Shown: positions 30,294 through 40,852, numbered from the stretch's first letter. The stretch: DNA of 64,000 nt from Methanohalophilus profundi (GCF_004137855.1 NZ_QBKB01000002.1:615327-679326); one strand, 5' to 3'. A program made the numbers and translations. The notes: generated by a model not told the origin, from the letters alone.

Positions 30294-31516
30294 TCCTCAA
30301 TTACCCCGATACCGATCAATCTCCATCGGGAACCAATCCTGCGGCTTATGGCAACCATTGAACCAATGTCTGCACAAACAGGTCTTTTAAGATTGACCTC
30401 GGCAACATCTTCCCTGGCACTTGTAACAATCCCCACAGTTGTGGCTGTGCCGGCGTTTAACATCAGGGGCTCACTTGTCTTGATCTGACCAATTTCCCCT
30501 TCATCATCCACTCCAACAACACGATCAAGAAGTTTTAACCTGAGGGTGAAGGAATGATTGGTACTGGGTAATGTCCCGGGTTTACCTGCTACCTGACCGG
30601 TAAGAGTATCACTTTTTGTCAGGTCCGGATCAAGCTCTGTACCCACTGCCAGCAGACCGCCGGGAGTTGCTTCATCAACGGAAGTCGTACCTGCTATAAT
30701 GCCAGTTACCCTGGTATGAATAGGATCCCAGTGAATGGCACCTTCACTTTCAACTTTCCTTCCTGGTTTTATTTCCAGCTCATCACCAGCTTTCAATGTG
30801 CCCTCCGTAAGGGTACCACCGATAACACCACCTGATATCTGGTCAATAGGAATACCTGGCCGGTTTATATCAAAAGACCTTGCAATGAGCATTCGTGCAT
30901 CCTTATCAAGTTTATATGTAGGAATCGGAATTACTTTTTCCATTGCATCTATAAGTGCATCGATATTGATATCCTGCTGGGCAGAAATAGGGATTATGGG
31001 AGCGTTCTCTGCAACCGTGCCTTTGACGAAATCCTTTATCTGTTTATAGTTCTCTATGACATCTTTCCTGTTTACAAGATCAATCTTGTTCTGGACTATG
31101 ACAACGTTTTTGATACCAATGATGTCAAGAGCCATGAGATGTTCCTTTGTCTGGGGCTGGGGGCATTCCTCATTAGCAGCAATGACAAGAATAGCACCGT
31201 CCATAATGGCTGCACCTGAAAGCATCGTAGCCATCAGTGTTTCGTGCCCGGGAGAATCTACAAAGGATATGGTCCTGACCTGTTCTGTTTTTGCACCACA
31301 GTGAGGACATTCGTTCTTTACTGAATAACACTGTGGTACAGGGCAGGTGGGGCATTTCATCAAAGTTGTATCTGCATAACCCAGACGGATAGAGATACCT
31401 CTTTTCAGTTCTTCACTATGCTTATCAGTCCATACACCGGATAATGAACGTACAAGAGTGGTTTTTCCATGATCGACATGACCTACCATGCCGATATTAA
31501 CACAAGGCTGACTCAA
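30290..31516 (-). CDS. aif2g: Translation initiation factor aIF2 subunit gamma
   Basis: The GTPase subunit that brings initiator tRNA to the ribosome, 408 residues. The G1 motif is [19 protein letters not shown], followed by a zinc-knuckle insertion ([20 protein letters not shown]), [13 protein letters not shown] and the NKID-type VQNKIDLV. The two beta-barrel domains follow. It is the first gene of the operon down to rps27ae. Confidence 0.96.
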   Translation of the reverse strand: MSQPCVNIGMVGHVDHGKTTLVRSLSGVWTDKHSEELKRGISIRLGYADTTLMKCPTCPVPQCYSVKNECPHCGAKTEQVRTISFVDSPGHETLMATMLSGAAIMDGAILVIAANEECPQPQTKEHLMALDIIGIKNVVIVQNKIDLVNRKDVIENYKQIKDFVKGTVAENAPIIPISAQQDINIDALIDAMEKVIPIPTYKLDKDARMLIARSFDINRPGIPIDQISGGVIGGTLTEGTLKAGDELEIKPGRKVESEGAIHWDPIHTRVTGIIAGTTSVDEATPGGLLAVGTELDPDLTKSDTLTGQVAGKPGTLPSTNHSFTLRLKLLDRVVGVDDEGEIGQIKTSEPLMLNAGTATTVGIVTSAREDVAEVNLKRPVCADIGSMVAISRRIGSRWRLIGIGVIED

Positions 31517-31664
31517 TTTTTAATTTCCCTCCCTTTTGGGACTAAAGTAGAAATGTAGTTGATATAAGATGAATTGAACGTGAAACACTTAATAATTCTA
31601 ATTACGTAAAAATGTTGCTGTCAAAACCGGATTGACAAGAATAAGGAGAGGAGTGATAAAAACA

Positions 31665-32762
31665 TCACTCTTCTGGTTTTTGACCTGGTTTACGCCTTAT
31701 ATACAACACAATAGCACCTATAACCAATGCTGCAATCCCAAAACCCATAGGTAACATCAATCCGCCTGTATAGGTGTTGGATGAAGCCGATACCTGTGTT
31801 TTTATTTTCACATTATCTGAAACCCTGTCATGACCTTTAGTGTCCTCATACTTGATTTCACTGTTTATGGCATATGGTTTTTCAATCGCAGTATCCCCTA
31901 CTTTAAGCTTAAATACCGCAACGGCACTTTCCCCGGCATCCATATCCCCGAGATATGCCTGGTCATCCGTGGTACTGAAAGGATCAGCTGCACTTATACG
32001 AACAATGGCATCCTTTACAGGTTCATTACCCGTATTGGTATAGGTAGCATGCAGCATACCTTCCTCACCTATATCCAGCTGCCCGGAAACATTGGTAACC
32101 TCAAATTGTGCTTCCTTTTTCACATTTACAGGAATGGTAACATTCTGGGAGCCCACATCATACCAGAGTCCCACATCCATATTTGTGACACCAAGACTTG
32201 TTTCATTATCACCGGAAACCTGGACATTTTTCTGGTAGCCGTAATAAAGACTGAGAATCAGAGGATAATCCCCTGAGGGTGCATTCTCTGAAAACTCCAC
32301 ATTGAACATAACAGGGGATGAAGTCTGCTCACCGGCAGCCAGTGAACCGGCTTCCTGTGGACCGGATTTCACTTCTACATTGGGATCAGGAGAAGTAAGA
32401 ATTGCCACAATCCCAATCGCAGTTGTCCGTTGTGATTCATAGGACATTTCCTGTTGCTGTAGTTTCTGATCAAGTTCATCTATAGGGTCATCATCCTCCT
32501 CTGACCTGAAGCCTGTAATCAACCCCTTGTTCATAAGATTAATATTCAGCGTGACACTATCCCCACGATAAAATTCATTATCACCAACGATGTTTGCACT
32601 TACATCGGGACCTCCATATACAGTGTAGTAGTTGTCACTAAAATCAAAATTATCAGGCAAGGCATTATTCTGCGGGGTGAAACCGGCAGCTGAGGCCGGA
32701 ATCAGACACATCAGGGATATTCCCAGTGCAATTATTCCTATCATTAAATTTCTTGTATTCAT
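31665..32762 (-). CDS. Secreted, membrane-anchored COG1361-like surface protein (paralog A)
   Basis: A roughly 365-residue exported protein. It has a signal peptide (MIGIIALGISLMCLIPASAAG), a body of beta-rich CARDB/COG1361-like repeats (NAPSGDYPLILSLYYGY; AQFEVTNVSGQLDIGEEGMLHATYTN) and a C-terminal helix followed by RRKPGQKPEE, so the bulk is outside the cell. It is a paralog of the next upstream gene and both follow the RND transporter in one apparent operon. The start is the ATG 32762, with GGAG five bases upstream. Probably an accessory subunit of the exporter; the exact role is unknown. Confidence 0.82.
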   Translation of the reverse strand: MNTRNLMIGIIALGISLMCLIPASAAGFTPQNNALPDNFDFSDNYYTVYGGPDVSANIVGDNEFYRGDSVTLNINLMNKGLITGFRSEEDDDPIDELDQKLQQQEMSYESQRTTAIGIVAILTSPDPNVEVKSGPQEAGSLAAGEQTSSPVMFNVEFSENAPSGDYPLILSLYYGYQKNVQVSGDNETSLGVTNMDVGLWYDVGSQNVTIPVNVKKEAQFEVTNVSGQLDIGEEGMLHATYTNTGNEPVKDAIVRISAADPFSTTDDQAYLGDMDAGESAVAVFKLKVGDTAIEKPYAINSEIKYEDTKGHDRVSDNVKIKTQVSASSNTYTGGLMLPMGFGIAALVIGAIVLYIRRKPGQKPEE

Positions 32763-32785
32763 GGTCACTCCTCTCCTTTCCAGAA

Positions 32786-33886
32786 TTACTTTTTCTTTTT
32801 ACGGATACTGTCAATTACCAGATATATGGTTATCAAAAGAGTCAATAAAAGTGAAATCTGGGTGATATTAATCCATTCATCTGATGATTGCATTGGCACA
32901 TTAATTTTCATATTATCAGAAAATGCGTAATCCCCATCCTCATCGATATAACGTATCTCACTATCTATTGCATATTCCTTGACAACAGCCATAACATCTG
33001 AGTTCACATTAAATGAAACAGTGTGTTCTTCGCCCGGTTCAAGAGTACCCAGCAATGCCGTAGAACTGCCGGTACTGAGAGGGTCCATGACGACCACCCT
33101 GGCAAGAGCACTCTCCGCGGTCAATTCACCGACATTGCGATACGTCACCTGTATTACGCTTTCTTCACCGGCAACCAGCTCTCCATCAACATCAACTATT
33201 TCGAATTCCGCTGCTTTTTCTATGTGGATAGGTATTTGCAGAGTTTTATTCGAATTATTATAGTAGGTAGCACGATCCATGTCAGGCAACCCTAGCTGAA
33301 TAGTCCGGCCACCTGTCATGCGGACATCCTCCTGATACTCATAACTTACCGGAAGGAAAAGTACATAGTCCCCTGCTGGAGCATTCTCCGAAATTTCAAT
33401 AGTGAATGTCATAGGACGTGAGGGTAGATCTCCGGGAACCAATTTTTCCAGGATCTGGCCATTGGTCGAAGAATCGATCTCTATATAATCAGTGGGGGAA
33501 ACAAGACTGGTCTTTATACCGTAAGCAGTTGTGCGTTTTGTTTCATATTCCAGCTCTTTCATGGCAAGAGCTTGTTCGGCCTCATCGCCCTCCACGTCTG
33601 TGACAGATTTAAAGCCATGCAAAATACCCCTGTTAGAGAGAATAATATTTACATTGGCTATTTCGCCCCGATCAAAATGAGTGTCCCCTACCACTGAAGC
33701 ATGAATATCCGGCATACCATAACCCCGGTAATAATTTGTAGTATATTCGTAAGTCGGGGGTATGTACTCTTTTGATTGGGCTGTGGACACACCAATAAAT
33801 AGAGTTGCAAGCAGTATTACTGAGATCAGGGACAGAAAGACCATTTGTCTTCTGAAATTATTTGTATTGTGTTGGGTTCTACTCAT
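32786..33886 (-). CDS. Secreted, membrane-anchored COG1361-like surface protein (paralog B)
   Basis: A 366-residue protein with the same plan as its downstream neighbour: an N-terminal hydrophobic segment (residues 15-33), the shared pattern YYRGYGMPDIHASVVGDTHFDRGEIANVNI, ENAPAGDYVLFLPVSYEYQ and AEFEIVDVDGELVAGEESVIQVTYRN, then a C-terminal helix and a lysine tail. It overlaps the RND gene stop by four bases (ATGA), so translation is coupled. Duplication within the operon is evident. Confidence 0.82.
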   Translation of the reverse strand: MSRTQHNTNNFRRQMVFLSLISVILLATLFIGVSTAQSKEYIPPTYEYTTNYYRGYGMPDIHASVVGDTHFDRGEIANVNIILSNRGILHGFKSVTDVEGDEAEQALAMKELEYETKRTTAYGIKTSLVSPTDYIEIDSSTNGQILEKLVPGDLPSRPMTFTIEISENAPAGDYVLFLPVSYEYQEDVRMTGGRTIQLGLPDMDRATYYNNSNKTLQIPIHIEKAAEFEIVDVDGELVAGEESVIQVTYRNVGELTAESALARVVVMDPLSTGSSTALLGTLEPGEEHTVSFNVNSDVMAVVKEYAIDSEIRYIDEDGDYAFSDNMKINVPMQSSDEWINITQISLLLTLLITIYLVIDSIRKKKK

Positions 33887-36261
33887 GTGATATCAGCCCC
33901 TGTTTGAAGATTATTTGCAGATGAATCCAGATTATGCCCTGCTTTTTTTGCTCTGTGTTTATCCCTCCATTTGTCCAGGGTTACAATTACTGGAGGGAAT
34001 ATGACAAATGTAGCAATCAGAGCAAGGGCAACATCGATTACAGTAATGATGCCAAAACTGCTTATCATACCAAAAGCAGAAGCAACCAGTGCCAGGAAAC
34101 CAAATAATGTGGTCAAACCGGAAGTAACGATAGCCTTGCCGATCTTAACACTGGCTTCACACATAGCTGCTTCCGGTAGAGCACCCTTTTCCCTCTCCTC
34201 AAAGTAGCGCTCCATCATAAGTACAGCATATTCCGAACCAACCCCCAATATCAGAGCTCCAAGGGTCGCGGTCATCGGCGTATATTCCATATTCAGATAG
34301 TACATAAGCCCTCCAGTCCACCCAATAACCATAAACATAGTTATGACGGGTACAAAGGCTTTCAGGAAATCTCTATATATTACAAGCAGACCGGCGAAAA
34401 CCATTCCAAGACCCAGATAGGTCATGAAAATCCTTCCAGATGTAAGGGCACCTATGACCTCGATAAACACAAAGGAATGACCCGTTATTGTCACACTTAC
34501 ATCTGGTGGAGGAGCAAGCCACTGAATGTCGTTTTCAATAACGTTGGCAAGAGTTTCGATACCTTCCAGTCCCAGACCGCTCATAGCATCACCAATGTTG
34601 AGGTTGACGACCATTATATTCTGGCCACTGATGTATCGCTCCTTTGCTGAATCAGGAATCTTTGAAAGAACATGCCTCACCCCTTCCTCTGAATCCGGAA
34701 GCACTCCACCATTATTCGATTTGACAAGGGTAGCCAGACTTGTGGCTCCATAGATATTCTCACGATTATCAACTTCATGCCGGCTGAATTTATCAACCCA
34801 ATCTAAAAGGTCCGGATCTGCAATATTTGAAGTCTTTATGATTATGTTGAGCTCATCATCCCCCCCTGTAATATCTCCTAGATGCTGAAGATCTATCAGG
34901 GCAGGCATATCCTCCGGCACAAAGGTTTCAGTGTCTGTCTGAATTGGCACAAAGGTATCTGCGTAGAGACCGTTTATACAGATTAAACCTGCAATGATGA
35001 GTACAGGCACGGGATGTTTCATTGTAAAAGTCGCAACCGAACGCAGGGTATTGTCAATAAAGCCGTCTGAATCTGTAGTGGTTTTCTTTTTACCAGATTT
35101 TTTGAACCTGCGTGTGATAAGCCTGTGGCGCAGGGAGTCGACATGGTGCTTCTTTGCCCTTTCCTGTCTTTTTTTTGCAAAGGTATCAAGCCCGTATATA
35201 ACAGTCACACCTACAAAAAGAGAGGACAGGAAACACATAAACACACCAATAAGAAGAAGTTTTGCAAAATCCTGTACCATAGGTACTGTAGAAGTCGCAA
35301 GAGAAACAAAGCCAAGTGATGTGATTGTAAGCGCAATCATCACAGCCGGACCGACATGTTTGATCGTGTCAATAACCGCTTCTTTGGGGGATTCACCCCT
35401 CTCCAGTTCTTCCTCAATACGGTTATGGAACTGTATGGCATAATCGATCCCCAACCCAATAAGTACCGGAAACGCTGCCATGGAAATCATTGTCATGGGT
35501 ATACCAAGATAACCCATTGCACCGAATGTATAGATTATTCCCAGAAGCACAATTGCAAGCGGCATCAATCTCCATCTTACGTGTCTGAATACAAGATAGA
35601 GAACAATGACCATCAAAAAGGCAGAGAGCAAGAGTAAGACACCCATACTTGACATCATTTCCTTATTCATCCCTATCTCAAAGGCAGGATCACCGGTGAC
35701 GATGAAATTGTACCCGGGAGGGAACTCTGCCAGATCTACCGAGGTTTCAACTTCACGAAGAATTTCCTGTTTTCGGATCTCGCTGGTATCCCCTGCCATT
35801 TCAATATAAACAAGTGTATGGGTTTTATCCGGAGAAAGGGACGATGGAACACAAGGAATTAATTCGGACAACTGTTCATCCTTTTGCGGGATCTCAAATC
35901 TTCCGTTTTCCAGATTGTTGGCTTCCTTTACAACCGAAGAAGCACTTTGCGTACTCAGCACACCCGGTATTGAAGACGACATACTATCCAGGCGGTCAAT
36001 CGCTTCCAGTAGAGCCCTGTCCTGTACATCACCCCCTTCCACCATAACAACAATGGCTTCCTTACTGAAAAGGCTCAGATAAAGGTGATCATAATTCTGG
36101 TACAGCTGCGAATCTTTATCTACAAATGTTTCTGTACCCGATTCCATCTTGATCAGCTGAGCACCTTCAAATGAAACAAGAACAAGTAACATTGCAATTA
36201 TCAGAATGGCAATCGCATGATCCTCTATGAAAATACCCAGTTTCTCAAAGATGTTTTTAAT
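33883..36261 (-). CDS. RND superfamily exporter (MMPL/HAE3-like)
   Basis: A roughly 792-residue resistance-nodulation-division transporter: two halves, each with one helix, a large external loop and five helices. Conserved pieces are FPVLIGLGIDYAIQFHNR and the matching ATLGALILGVGSEYAVLMMERY in the second half. The frame up to an ATG at 36192 would cut the first helix. The natural start appears to be ATT at 36261, nine bases after AGGAG (36271-36275), giving KNIFEKLGIFIEDHAIA. ATT is a rare initiator or a misread ATG. Substrate unknown, possibly lipids or hydrophobic compounds. Confidence 0.9.
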   Translation of the reverse strand: MKNIFEKLGIFIEDHAIAILIIAMLLVLVSFEGAQLIKMESGTETFVDKDSQLYQNYDHLYLSLFSKEAIVVMVEGGDVQDRALLEAIDRLDSMSSSIPGVLSTQSASSVVKEANNLENGRFEIPQKDEQLSELIPCVPSSLSPDKTHTLVYIEMAGDTSEIRKQEILREVETSVDLAEFPPGYNFIVTGDPAFEIGMNKEMMSSMGVLLLLSAFLMVIVLYLVFRHVRWRLMPLAIVLLGIIYTFGAMGYLGIPMTMISMAAFPVLIGLGIDYAIQFHNRIEEELERGESPKEAVIDTIKHVGPAVMIALTITSLGFVSLATSTVPMVQDFAKLLLIGVFMCFLSSLFVGVTVIYGLDTFAKKRQERAKKHHVDSLRHRLITRRFKKSGKKKTTTDSDGFIDNTLRSVATFTMKHPVPVLIIAGLICINGLYADTFVPIQTDTETFVPEDMPALIDLQHLGDITGGDDELNIIIKTSNIADPDLLDWVDKFSRHEVDNRENIYGATSLATLVKSNNGGVLPDSEEGVRHVLSKIPDSAKERYISGQNIMVVNLNIGDAMSGLGLEGIETLANVIENDIQWLAPPPDVSVTITGHSFVFIEVIGALTSGRIFMTYLGLGMVFAGLLVIYRDFLKAFVPVITMFMVIGWTGGLMYYLNMEYTPMTATLGALILGVGSEYAVLMMERYFEEREKGALPEAAMCEASVKIGKAIVTSGLTTLFGFLALVASAFGMISSFGIITVIDVALALIATFVIFPPVIVTLDKWRDKHRAKKAGHNLDSSANNLQTGADIT

Positions 36262-36426
36262 AGGGAATCGCTCCTTTTAATATATAGAGATATATTTTTA
36301 TACGCAAATATGCTGAATTTCTTGTATACGAGTACTTGACTATATATCGGGGATTTGGTCCATGCAATTCTGCTATATATAATTTTTTCATTACCAACAA
36401 AAAAAATTCACTTTTTACCAATTATA

Positions 36427-36910
36427 TTAAGTATTTAAAACATTGTCAGCTATTTTTCGTTCCAGCTTTACTACCGAACGCATACTTTGCAACATTTCAT
36501 CAATTTCATCCTGTTCAAGCCCTTCAAGCATGACGTTAATGAATTTCTCCATACAGCCTTCAAGCACATCCATATACCTGTAACCCGAGGAGGTTAGTGA
36601 GACCCATATTTTTCTCCGGTCCATAGGATCTGCTGTCCTTTTTACCAGGCCGTCCTTCTCAAGAGAATCAATAATGCTTGTCACACTGCTTTTTTTTCAG
36701 ATCCAGGAACCTGGCAAGAGTGAAAGGCATCATCTCTTTTTCCCGGCCAAGGATAAGGATTGCATGGTTGCGGTTTTTTAAGTTTGGCAACGGCTCAGAT
36801 TTGTTATCAAAAACTTTTTCCACAACATCATAAAGAACTTTTCTGGACAAGATATCATATTCCAGTTTCAGTTCTGCAAGTTCCTTCATAGATGAATGAG
36901 CATCTTCCAA
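36427..36910 (-). CDS. MarR-family transcriptional regulator, frameshifted
   Basis: A winged-helix MarR regulator of about 160 residues. The first part (ELKLEYDILSRKVLYDVVEKV) and the recognition helix region are separated by a run of eight T at 36690-36697 (A on the coding strand). With seven A the frame reads MPFTLARFLDLKKSSVTSIIDSLEKDGLVKR and on through the wing DPMDRRKIWVSLT. It is upstream of the RND operon on the same strand and probably controls it. Confidence 0.82.
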
Positions 36911-37294
36911 TTAACAACAACTCCACAGAATATTACATATCCCAAATAGTCAATTTATCGAACAATTAGAATAATGAAATATAAATTTAACCCTGGATAA
37001 TTAACAGAATAGAAAATGATTTGACAGAAGTATAAAATGATGGAAAATCTGTAAATGAACTGGGGGAGGGATACAAGCAGAATCCCTCCCGTTTGGAGCG
37101 AGTGCTACAGATCAATTTTGATATATATATATACTTGTCGCGCAGAAGAACTCCAAAGTAAAGTAATTAAAACTGAAAGTAAAATAGAGCCTGTTGATAG
37201 ATTAAAAAATAGACTATTATACGAAATATATAAATATTATAGATCATATGTGCCAGCACAGTGACACCATATAACCTGAAGAAACAGTTCCCTT
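36911..37294. other. Intergenic region with one strong hairpin
   Basis: AT-rich sequence with no credible gene. A 69-codon plus-strand frame here covers the hairpin and has no family resemblance. The only structure I see is the GGGAGGGAT/ATCCCTCCC stem at 37064-37090. Confidence 0.5.
37064..37090. repeat. Perfect 9-base inverted repeat
   Basis: GGGAGGGAT (37064-37072) pairs exactly with ATCCCTCCC (37082-37090) around a nine-base loop. It stands between the MarR gene and the aminomutase gene, about 200 bases from the latter's stop. It could be a terminator or the core of a small RNA; no T-run follows. Confidence 0.55.
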
Positions 37295-38371
37295 TTACTC
37301 GGGTATATTCGGGATTTCCGTTAATTCACCCCGATGGTTCCTGAGAACATATTTTTCCTCATCTTTATCTACCATATAGTAATCCGGCATCAAAGGAATT
37401 TTACCAACATTGGTTGCAATTACATACATTGGCTGAGCAAGTCCTGTTGTGTGCCCCCGCAGCCCATCGCGTATCAATTCCGCACCTTTTTCTACCGGAG
37501 TACGGAAATGATCGATGCCCGGTGCAGGTTCACAGTAGAACAGATAATATGGTCTGATTCTTGCAGTCAATAATTTCTGATGCAAATCCCTTATGGTTTG
37601 CACATCATCATTTATGCCTTTCAACAATACTGCCTGATTACCTACATTAACACCTGCAGACACAAGATCATAGACCGCCCGTTTTGTTTTATCAGTAATC
37701 TCTTTGGGATGATTACACTGGGTATTCAGCCAAATTGGTACATCATGATATCCACCCAGTATCCTTTTCAGATTATCAGTAATCCTTTGAGGCAAAACAA
37801 TAGGCAAACGTGAGCCAATACGGATCATCTCAACATGAGGAATATCCCGAAGACTTCCAATAATATATTCAATCTTTTCATCCGATAAAAGAAGAGGGTC
37901 CCCTCCCGTTATCAGAACGTCCCGGACCTCAGGATGCTGGCGAATCCATTCAATACCATCATCCACATTAAAATCCAGTTTCAGATCATGACTCACAACC
38001 AGTTCTTTCCTGAAACAATGGCGACAATAGATACCGCATTTCTGGAAAACCGTGAATGCGACCCTGTCCTTATACTGCCTGGCAATACTATCAGGCCGTA
38101 CTTCTTCGGTGGCCCTGTTTTCTTTCCAGACAAGGTAATCATTCATCCCATACCTGTTATGAGTTTCCTGAAGGGATGGAACAACCTGTTTCCTGATTGG
38201 ACACTCCGGATCATCCTTGTCCATAAGGGAAGCAAAATAAGGTGTAGTACCCCAGTGTGTATCAAGGGTTTTTATGGCTTCCCTTTCAGATTCAGTTAGA
38301 TTGATTATTTCTTCGAGCTTTTCAAGAGAATTAATTTGATTAGTAATTTGATCTTTCCATTCTTCACTCAT
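37295..38371 (-). CDS. Lysine 2,3-aminomutase family radical SAM protein
   Basis: A 358-residue KamA-family enzyme. The radical SAM cluster motif CGIYCRHCFRKE is near residue 112, the SAM/PLP region DVLITGGDPLLL near 150, and GNQAVLLKGINDD near 245. The family makes beta-lysine, either as the precursor of the osmolyte N-epsilon-acetyl-beta-lysine (AblA) or for protein modification. No acetyltransferase (ablB) gene is adjacent, so the osmolyte role cannot be assigned from context. The protein is shorter than typical AblA. Confidence 0.85.
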   Translation of the reverse strand: MSEEWKDQITNQINSLEKLEEIINLTESEREAIKTLDTHWGTTPYFASLMDKDDPECPIRKQVVPSLQETHNRYGMNDYLVWKENRATEEVRPDSIARQYKDRVAFTVFQKCGIYCRHCFRKELVVSHDLKLDFNVDDGIEWIRQHPEVRDVLITGGDPLLLSDEKIEYIIGSLRDIPHVEMIRIGSRLPIVLPQRITDNLKRILGGYHDVPIWLNTQCNHPKEITDKTKRAVYDLVSAGVNVGNQAVLLKGINDDVQTIRDLHQKLLTARIRPYYLFYCEPAPGIDHFRTPVEKGAELIRDGLRGHTTGLAQPMYVIATNVGKIPLMPDYYMVDKDEEKYVLRNHRGELTEIPNIPE

Positions 38372-38571
38372 TATAGTGAATACTCCTTATCAAGAGATAA
38401 AAGTCATAAAATATATTGTTTATGGTAGATATTTGTAAATAGAACAAAGTTGTATAACTCAAACCCAGACAAAAAAGCACAGCCAGACAAGCCTAAAATG
38501 GTGTCTAATTAAAAACTGATTGCGTGAATGGATGGAAAAAAACTCCATCCCTGCAACACATTAAGTGAAAA

Positions 38572-38880
38572 TTATTTCAGATAACCTTTTTTCTGAAGCC
38601 AGGCGACTTCCTGTCTTCTGTACTTCCAGACGACATCGGCTTTCGAATCCTGAATGTCCCAGGGTACTGCAAGGACCACGTCACCTTCCCTTATTCTCAT
38701 ACGTCTTTTACGGGAACCGGGAATTCTTCCCATTCTTACAACGCCATCCATACATTGAAGGTCAAGCCTTTTGCCTCCAAGCATTCTGGATACCGTAGCA
38801 ACAATTTCATTCCTGTCCTTACGCGGAGTCCGGACTTTAGTAATTGTGCACCCTCGCTCTGTTGTTTATTCTTATTCTTT
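38572..38880 (-). CDS. eif1a: Translation initiation factor aIF1A, 5' end frameshifted
   Basis: An OB-fold initiation factor. The body is unmistakable: [24 protein letters not shown], then [44 protein letters not shown] and [12 protein letters not shown]. The lysine/glutamine-rich N-terminus ([12 protein letters not shown]) is in another frame and joins near 38847-38852 if one base is added. The exact initiator is not visible; a run of nine T at 38878-38886 lies there and may hide a further error. As an essential gene it is almost certainly intact in the cell. Confidence 0.85.
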
Positions 38881-39336
38881 TTTTTTATTATAGTTGTTAT
38901 AAGCCAGATTGATACCTCATTTAGATTTTATGAAGGAATTTTATTTTAGTGATCAGAAGACGGAATTAATACAAATTATCCTCAAAACAAACCCAATTCC
39001 TGATAATAAATTATGCAATCACAACGTTGCTCTATATGCATTCAACATATTTAAATCCAATTGAACAGAGTAAAATAAAAATTGAAATATATTAATTAGT
39101 TGTAATTGAAAATAAGTAACAAAACAAGAACTATCAAGCCACATTCAGCCTACAGTTGTAATATATTTATTGCATTTGAATCACTGTTTACTGGTTAACA
39201 AAAAGTACAGATAAAGATCAATCCTGTTTTCCACAATCCTGTCTGATCTGCTCCAATAGTATACATAACTGTACATTCTAAAACCGACATCTGTTATTAA
39301 CCAGAAGTACAATGTTATTTGGTGGGAGGGATTTCC
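38881..39336. other. AT-rich intergenic region
   Basis: About 450 bases between aIF1A and the CoA-binding protein gene. No open frame with family resemblance and no clear repeat. It probably holds the two divergent promoters; AT-rich TATA-like stretches are too common here to choose one. Confidence 0.4.
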
Positions 39337-39762
39337 ATGGACAACGATAGGGAAAATTTCTGGGAAAAACAATCCTTTGTAGTAATAACTGACAATACCA
39401 AGCCGGCAATGAAGTACACCATAGATGAACTCAATAAAAGAGGTAAAGAAGTGTATGTTTTTGATTTGTCAGCTAACCCCGATAAAGGAGACATAAAAAG
39501 TGTTGATGATATACCGGACAATGTAGAAAATACTGTACTGGGAATCACAACCTCTGATTCGGCAGACTTTGTGCAAGCCCTCAAAAACAGAGGATTTTCT
39601 AATTTCTGGATACACTGGCGTACCGAAACTCCAGGAATCGAGGAGATGAGGGATCCTGATATACAGATAATCAAGGGAAAATGTCCTATGATGTACCTGG
39701 GGAAGGATTTCAGCATCCATGGCCTGCACAGATCAATTGCTAAATTTACAGGAAAGTACTGA
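39337..39762 (+). CDS. CoA-binding domain protein
   Basis: A 141-residue Rossmann-type CoA-binding protein of the YccU-like family: FVVITDNTKPAMKYTIDELNKRGKEVYVFDLSA, then VLGITTSDSADFVQAL and FWIHWRTETPG, ending IIKGKCPMMYLG, which resembles the family's conserved cysteine strand. The start at ATG 39337 is six bases after GGGAGGG; an upstream frame to 39319 is less likely. Function in the cell is unknown. Confidence 0.75.
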   Translation: MDNDRENFWEKQSFVVITDNTKPAMKYTIDELNKRGKEVYVFDLSANPDKGDIKSVDDIPDNVENTVLGITTSDSADFVQALKNRGFSNFWIHWRTETPGIEEMRDPDIQIIKGKCPMMYLGKDFSIHGLHRSIAKFTGKY

Positions 39763-39834
39763 ATAAAACAGAGAATTAATTCGCAATAATTACTTAAGTT
39801 ATTCAGGACAAAAGTCTATGCAAGGGGAATGTCA

Positions 39835-40473
39835 ATGGATAAAGAAGACAAAACCATTATAAAAGTATCAAAAGACGGGCCATACATTGTAAGCAATCTC
39901 AACACCCTGCGTAATTCAAAAGGAGTATTTATTGAAACAAAGCCCACCATTGAAATGTGCAGATGTGGAGGATCCGGGAACAAGCCTTTTTGCGATGGCA
40001 CTCACATGAAGAACGGTTTTTCAGGAGAAAAAAAAGCAGACCGCGTTCCTGACAAAATAGATACTTACAAAGGAAAAGCAATCACAATCCATGACAACCG
40101 TGGGGTATGTTCCCATATGGGCCACTGTACCGACAATTTGCCTTCGGTTTTCAGGATGGGCGTTTAACCCTGGATCGATCCTGATGGCGCTGACCCGGAA
40201 GAAATCGCAAGGGTTATAAGGATGTGCCCATCCGGAGCATTGAGCTACACCATGGATGGCCAATTGCACAAAGATTATCCGCATGATGCGGAAGTATTTG
40301 TCGGGAAGGACCGTTCCTATAATGTTGTGGGAGATATTGAACTTGATGATCCGGATGGATCTAAGCCTGAGACTCAGGACCACTATTGTTTGTGCAGATG
40401 CAGTGGCTCCAAAAACAAACCATTCTGCGATGGCAGTCACTGGTACATTGAATTCGAGGATGAGAAAAACTGA
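39835..40473 (+). pseudogene. CDGSH iron-sulfur protein with ferredoxin-like domain, internal TAA
   Basis: Encodes two CDGSH-type 2Fe-2S motifs, CRCGGSGNKPFCDGTH near residue 43 and CRCSGSKNKPFCDGSH near residue 195. Between them is a Fer4_19-like segment (RGVCSHMGHCTDN and IRMCPSGALSY). A TAA at 40165-40167 interrupts the frame after FRMGV and the same frame continues with PWIDPDGADPEEIA. GAA to TAA would be one base. Unlike the amber cases this cannot be explained by pyrrolysine. The start is ATG 39835, seven bases after AAGGGG. Confidence 0.78.
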
Positions 40474-40589
40474 ATTCATGTACATCTGGTGAAAAAGCCT
40501 AATATGAAATCGGTTGGTCTTGCAGGAAATCACCGATTATAAGTTCTTATTTTTGGAAAACTACCATTATCGATGTGACCTAATAGTGG

Positions 40590-40826
40590 TTCGAGATTGC
40601 CGAGAAGATAGAGGGGGCCGCATATGAAGAATATGTGCAAAATAGGGGTAAACCTATATATCCGAATGTAGATTTTTATTCCGGTGTCGTTTACAAATAT
40701 CTTGACATCCCTCCCAAACTTGCAACGGCAGTTTTTGCCACTGGCAGGATATCGGGCTGGATTGCACATTGTCTCGAACAATATTCAGATAACAGATTGA
40801 TAAGACCACGTGCAAAATTCGTTTAA
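40590..40826 (+). pseudogene. gltA: Citrate synthase, C-terminal remnant
   Basis: About 78 codons match the end of citrate synthase: [16 protein letters not shown], then [35 protein letters not shown] and [10 protein letters not shown]. The preceding 80% of the gene, with the catalytic histidines, is absent; upstream lies a short unrelated stretch and the CDGSH gene. The fragment ends 26 bases before aconitase, so a gltA-acnA operon probably existed before a deletion. Confidence 0.82.
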
Positions 40827-40852
40827 CGGATTTATATTTACAGGTGCCAATT

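Noticed and set aside
37055-37264. 69-codon plus-strand frame in the intergenic region
   Set aside because: It covers the GGGAGGGAT hairpin, has no family resemblance and an unnatural composition; chance frame.
40165-40167. Internal TAA of the CDGSH gene as recoding
   Set aside because: No known archaeal recoding of UAA and no stem-loop or selenocysteine context; treated as nonsense or error.
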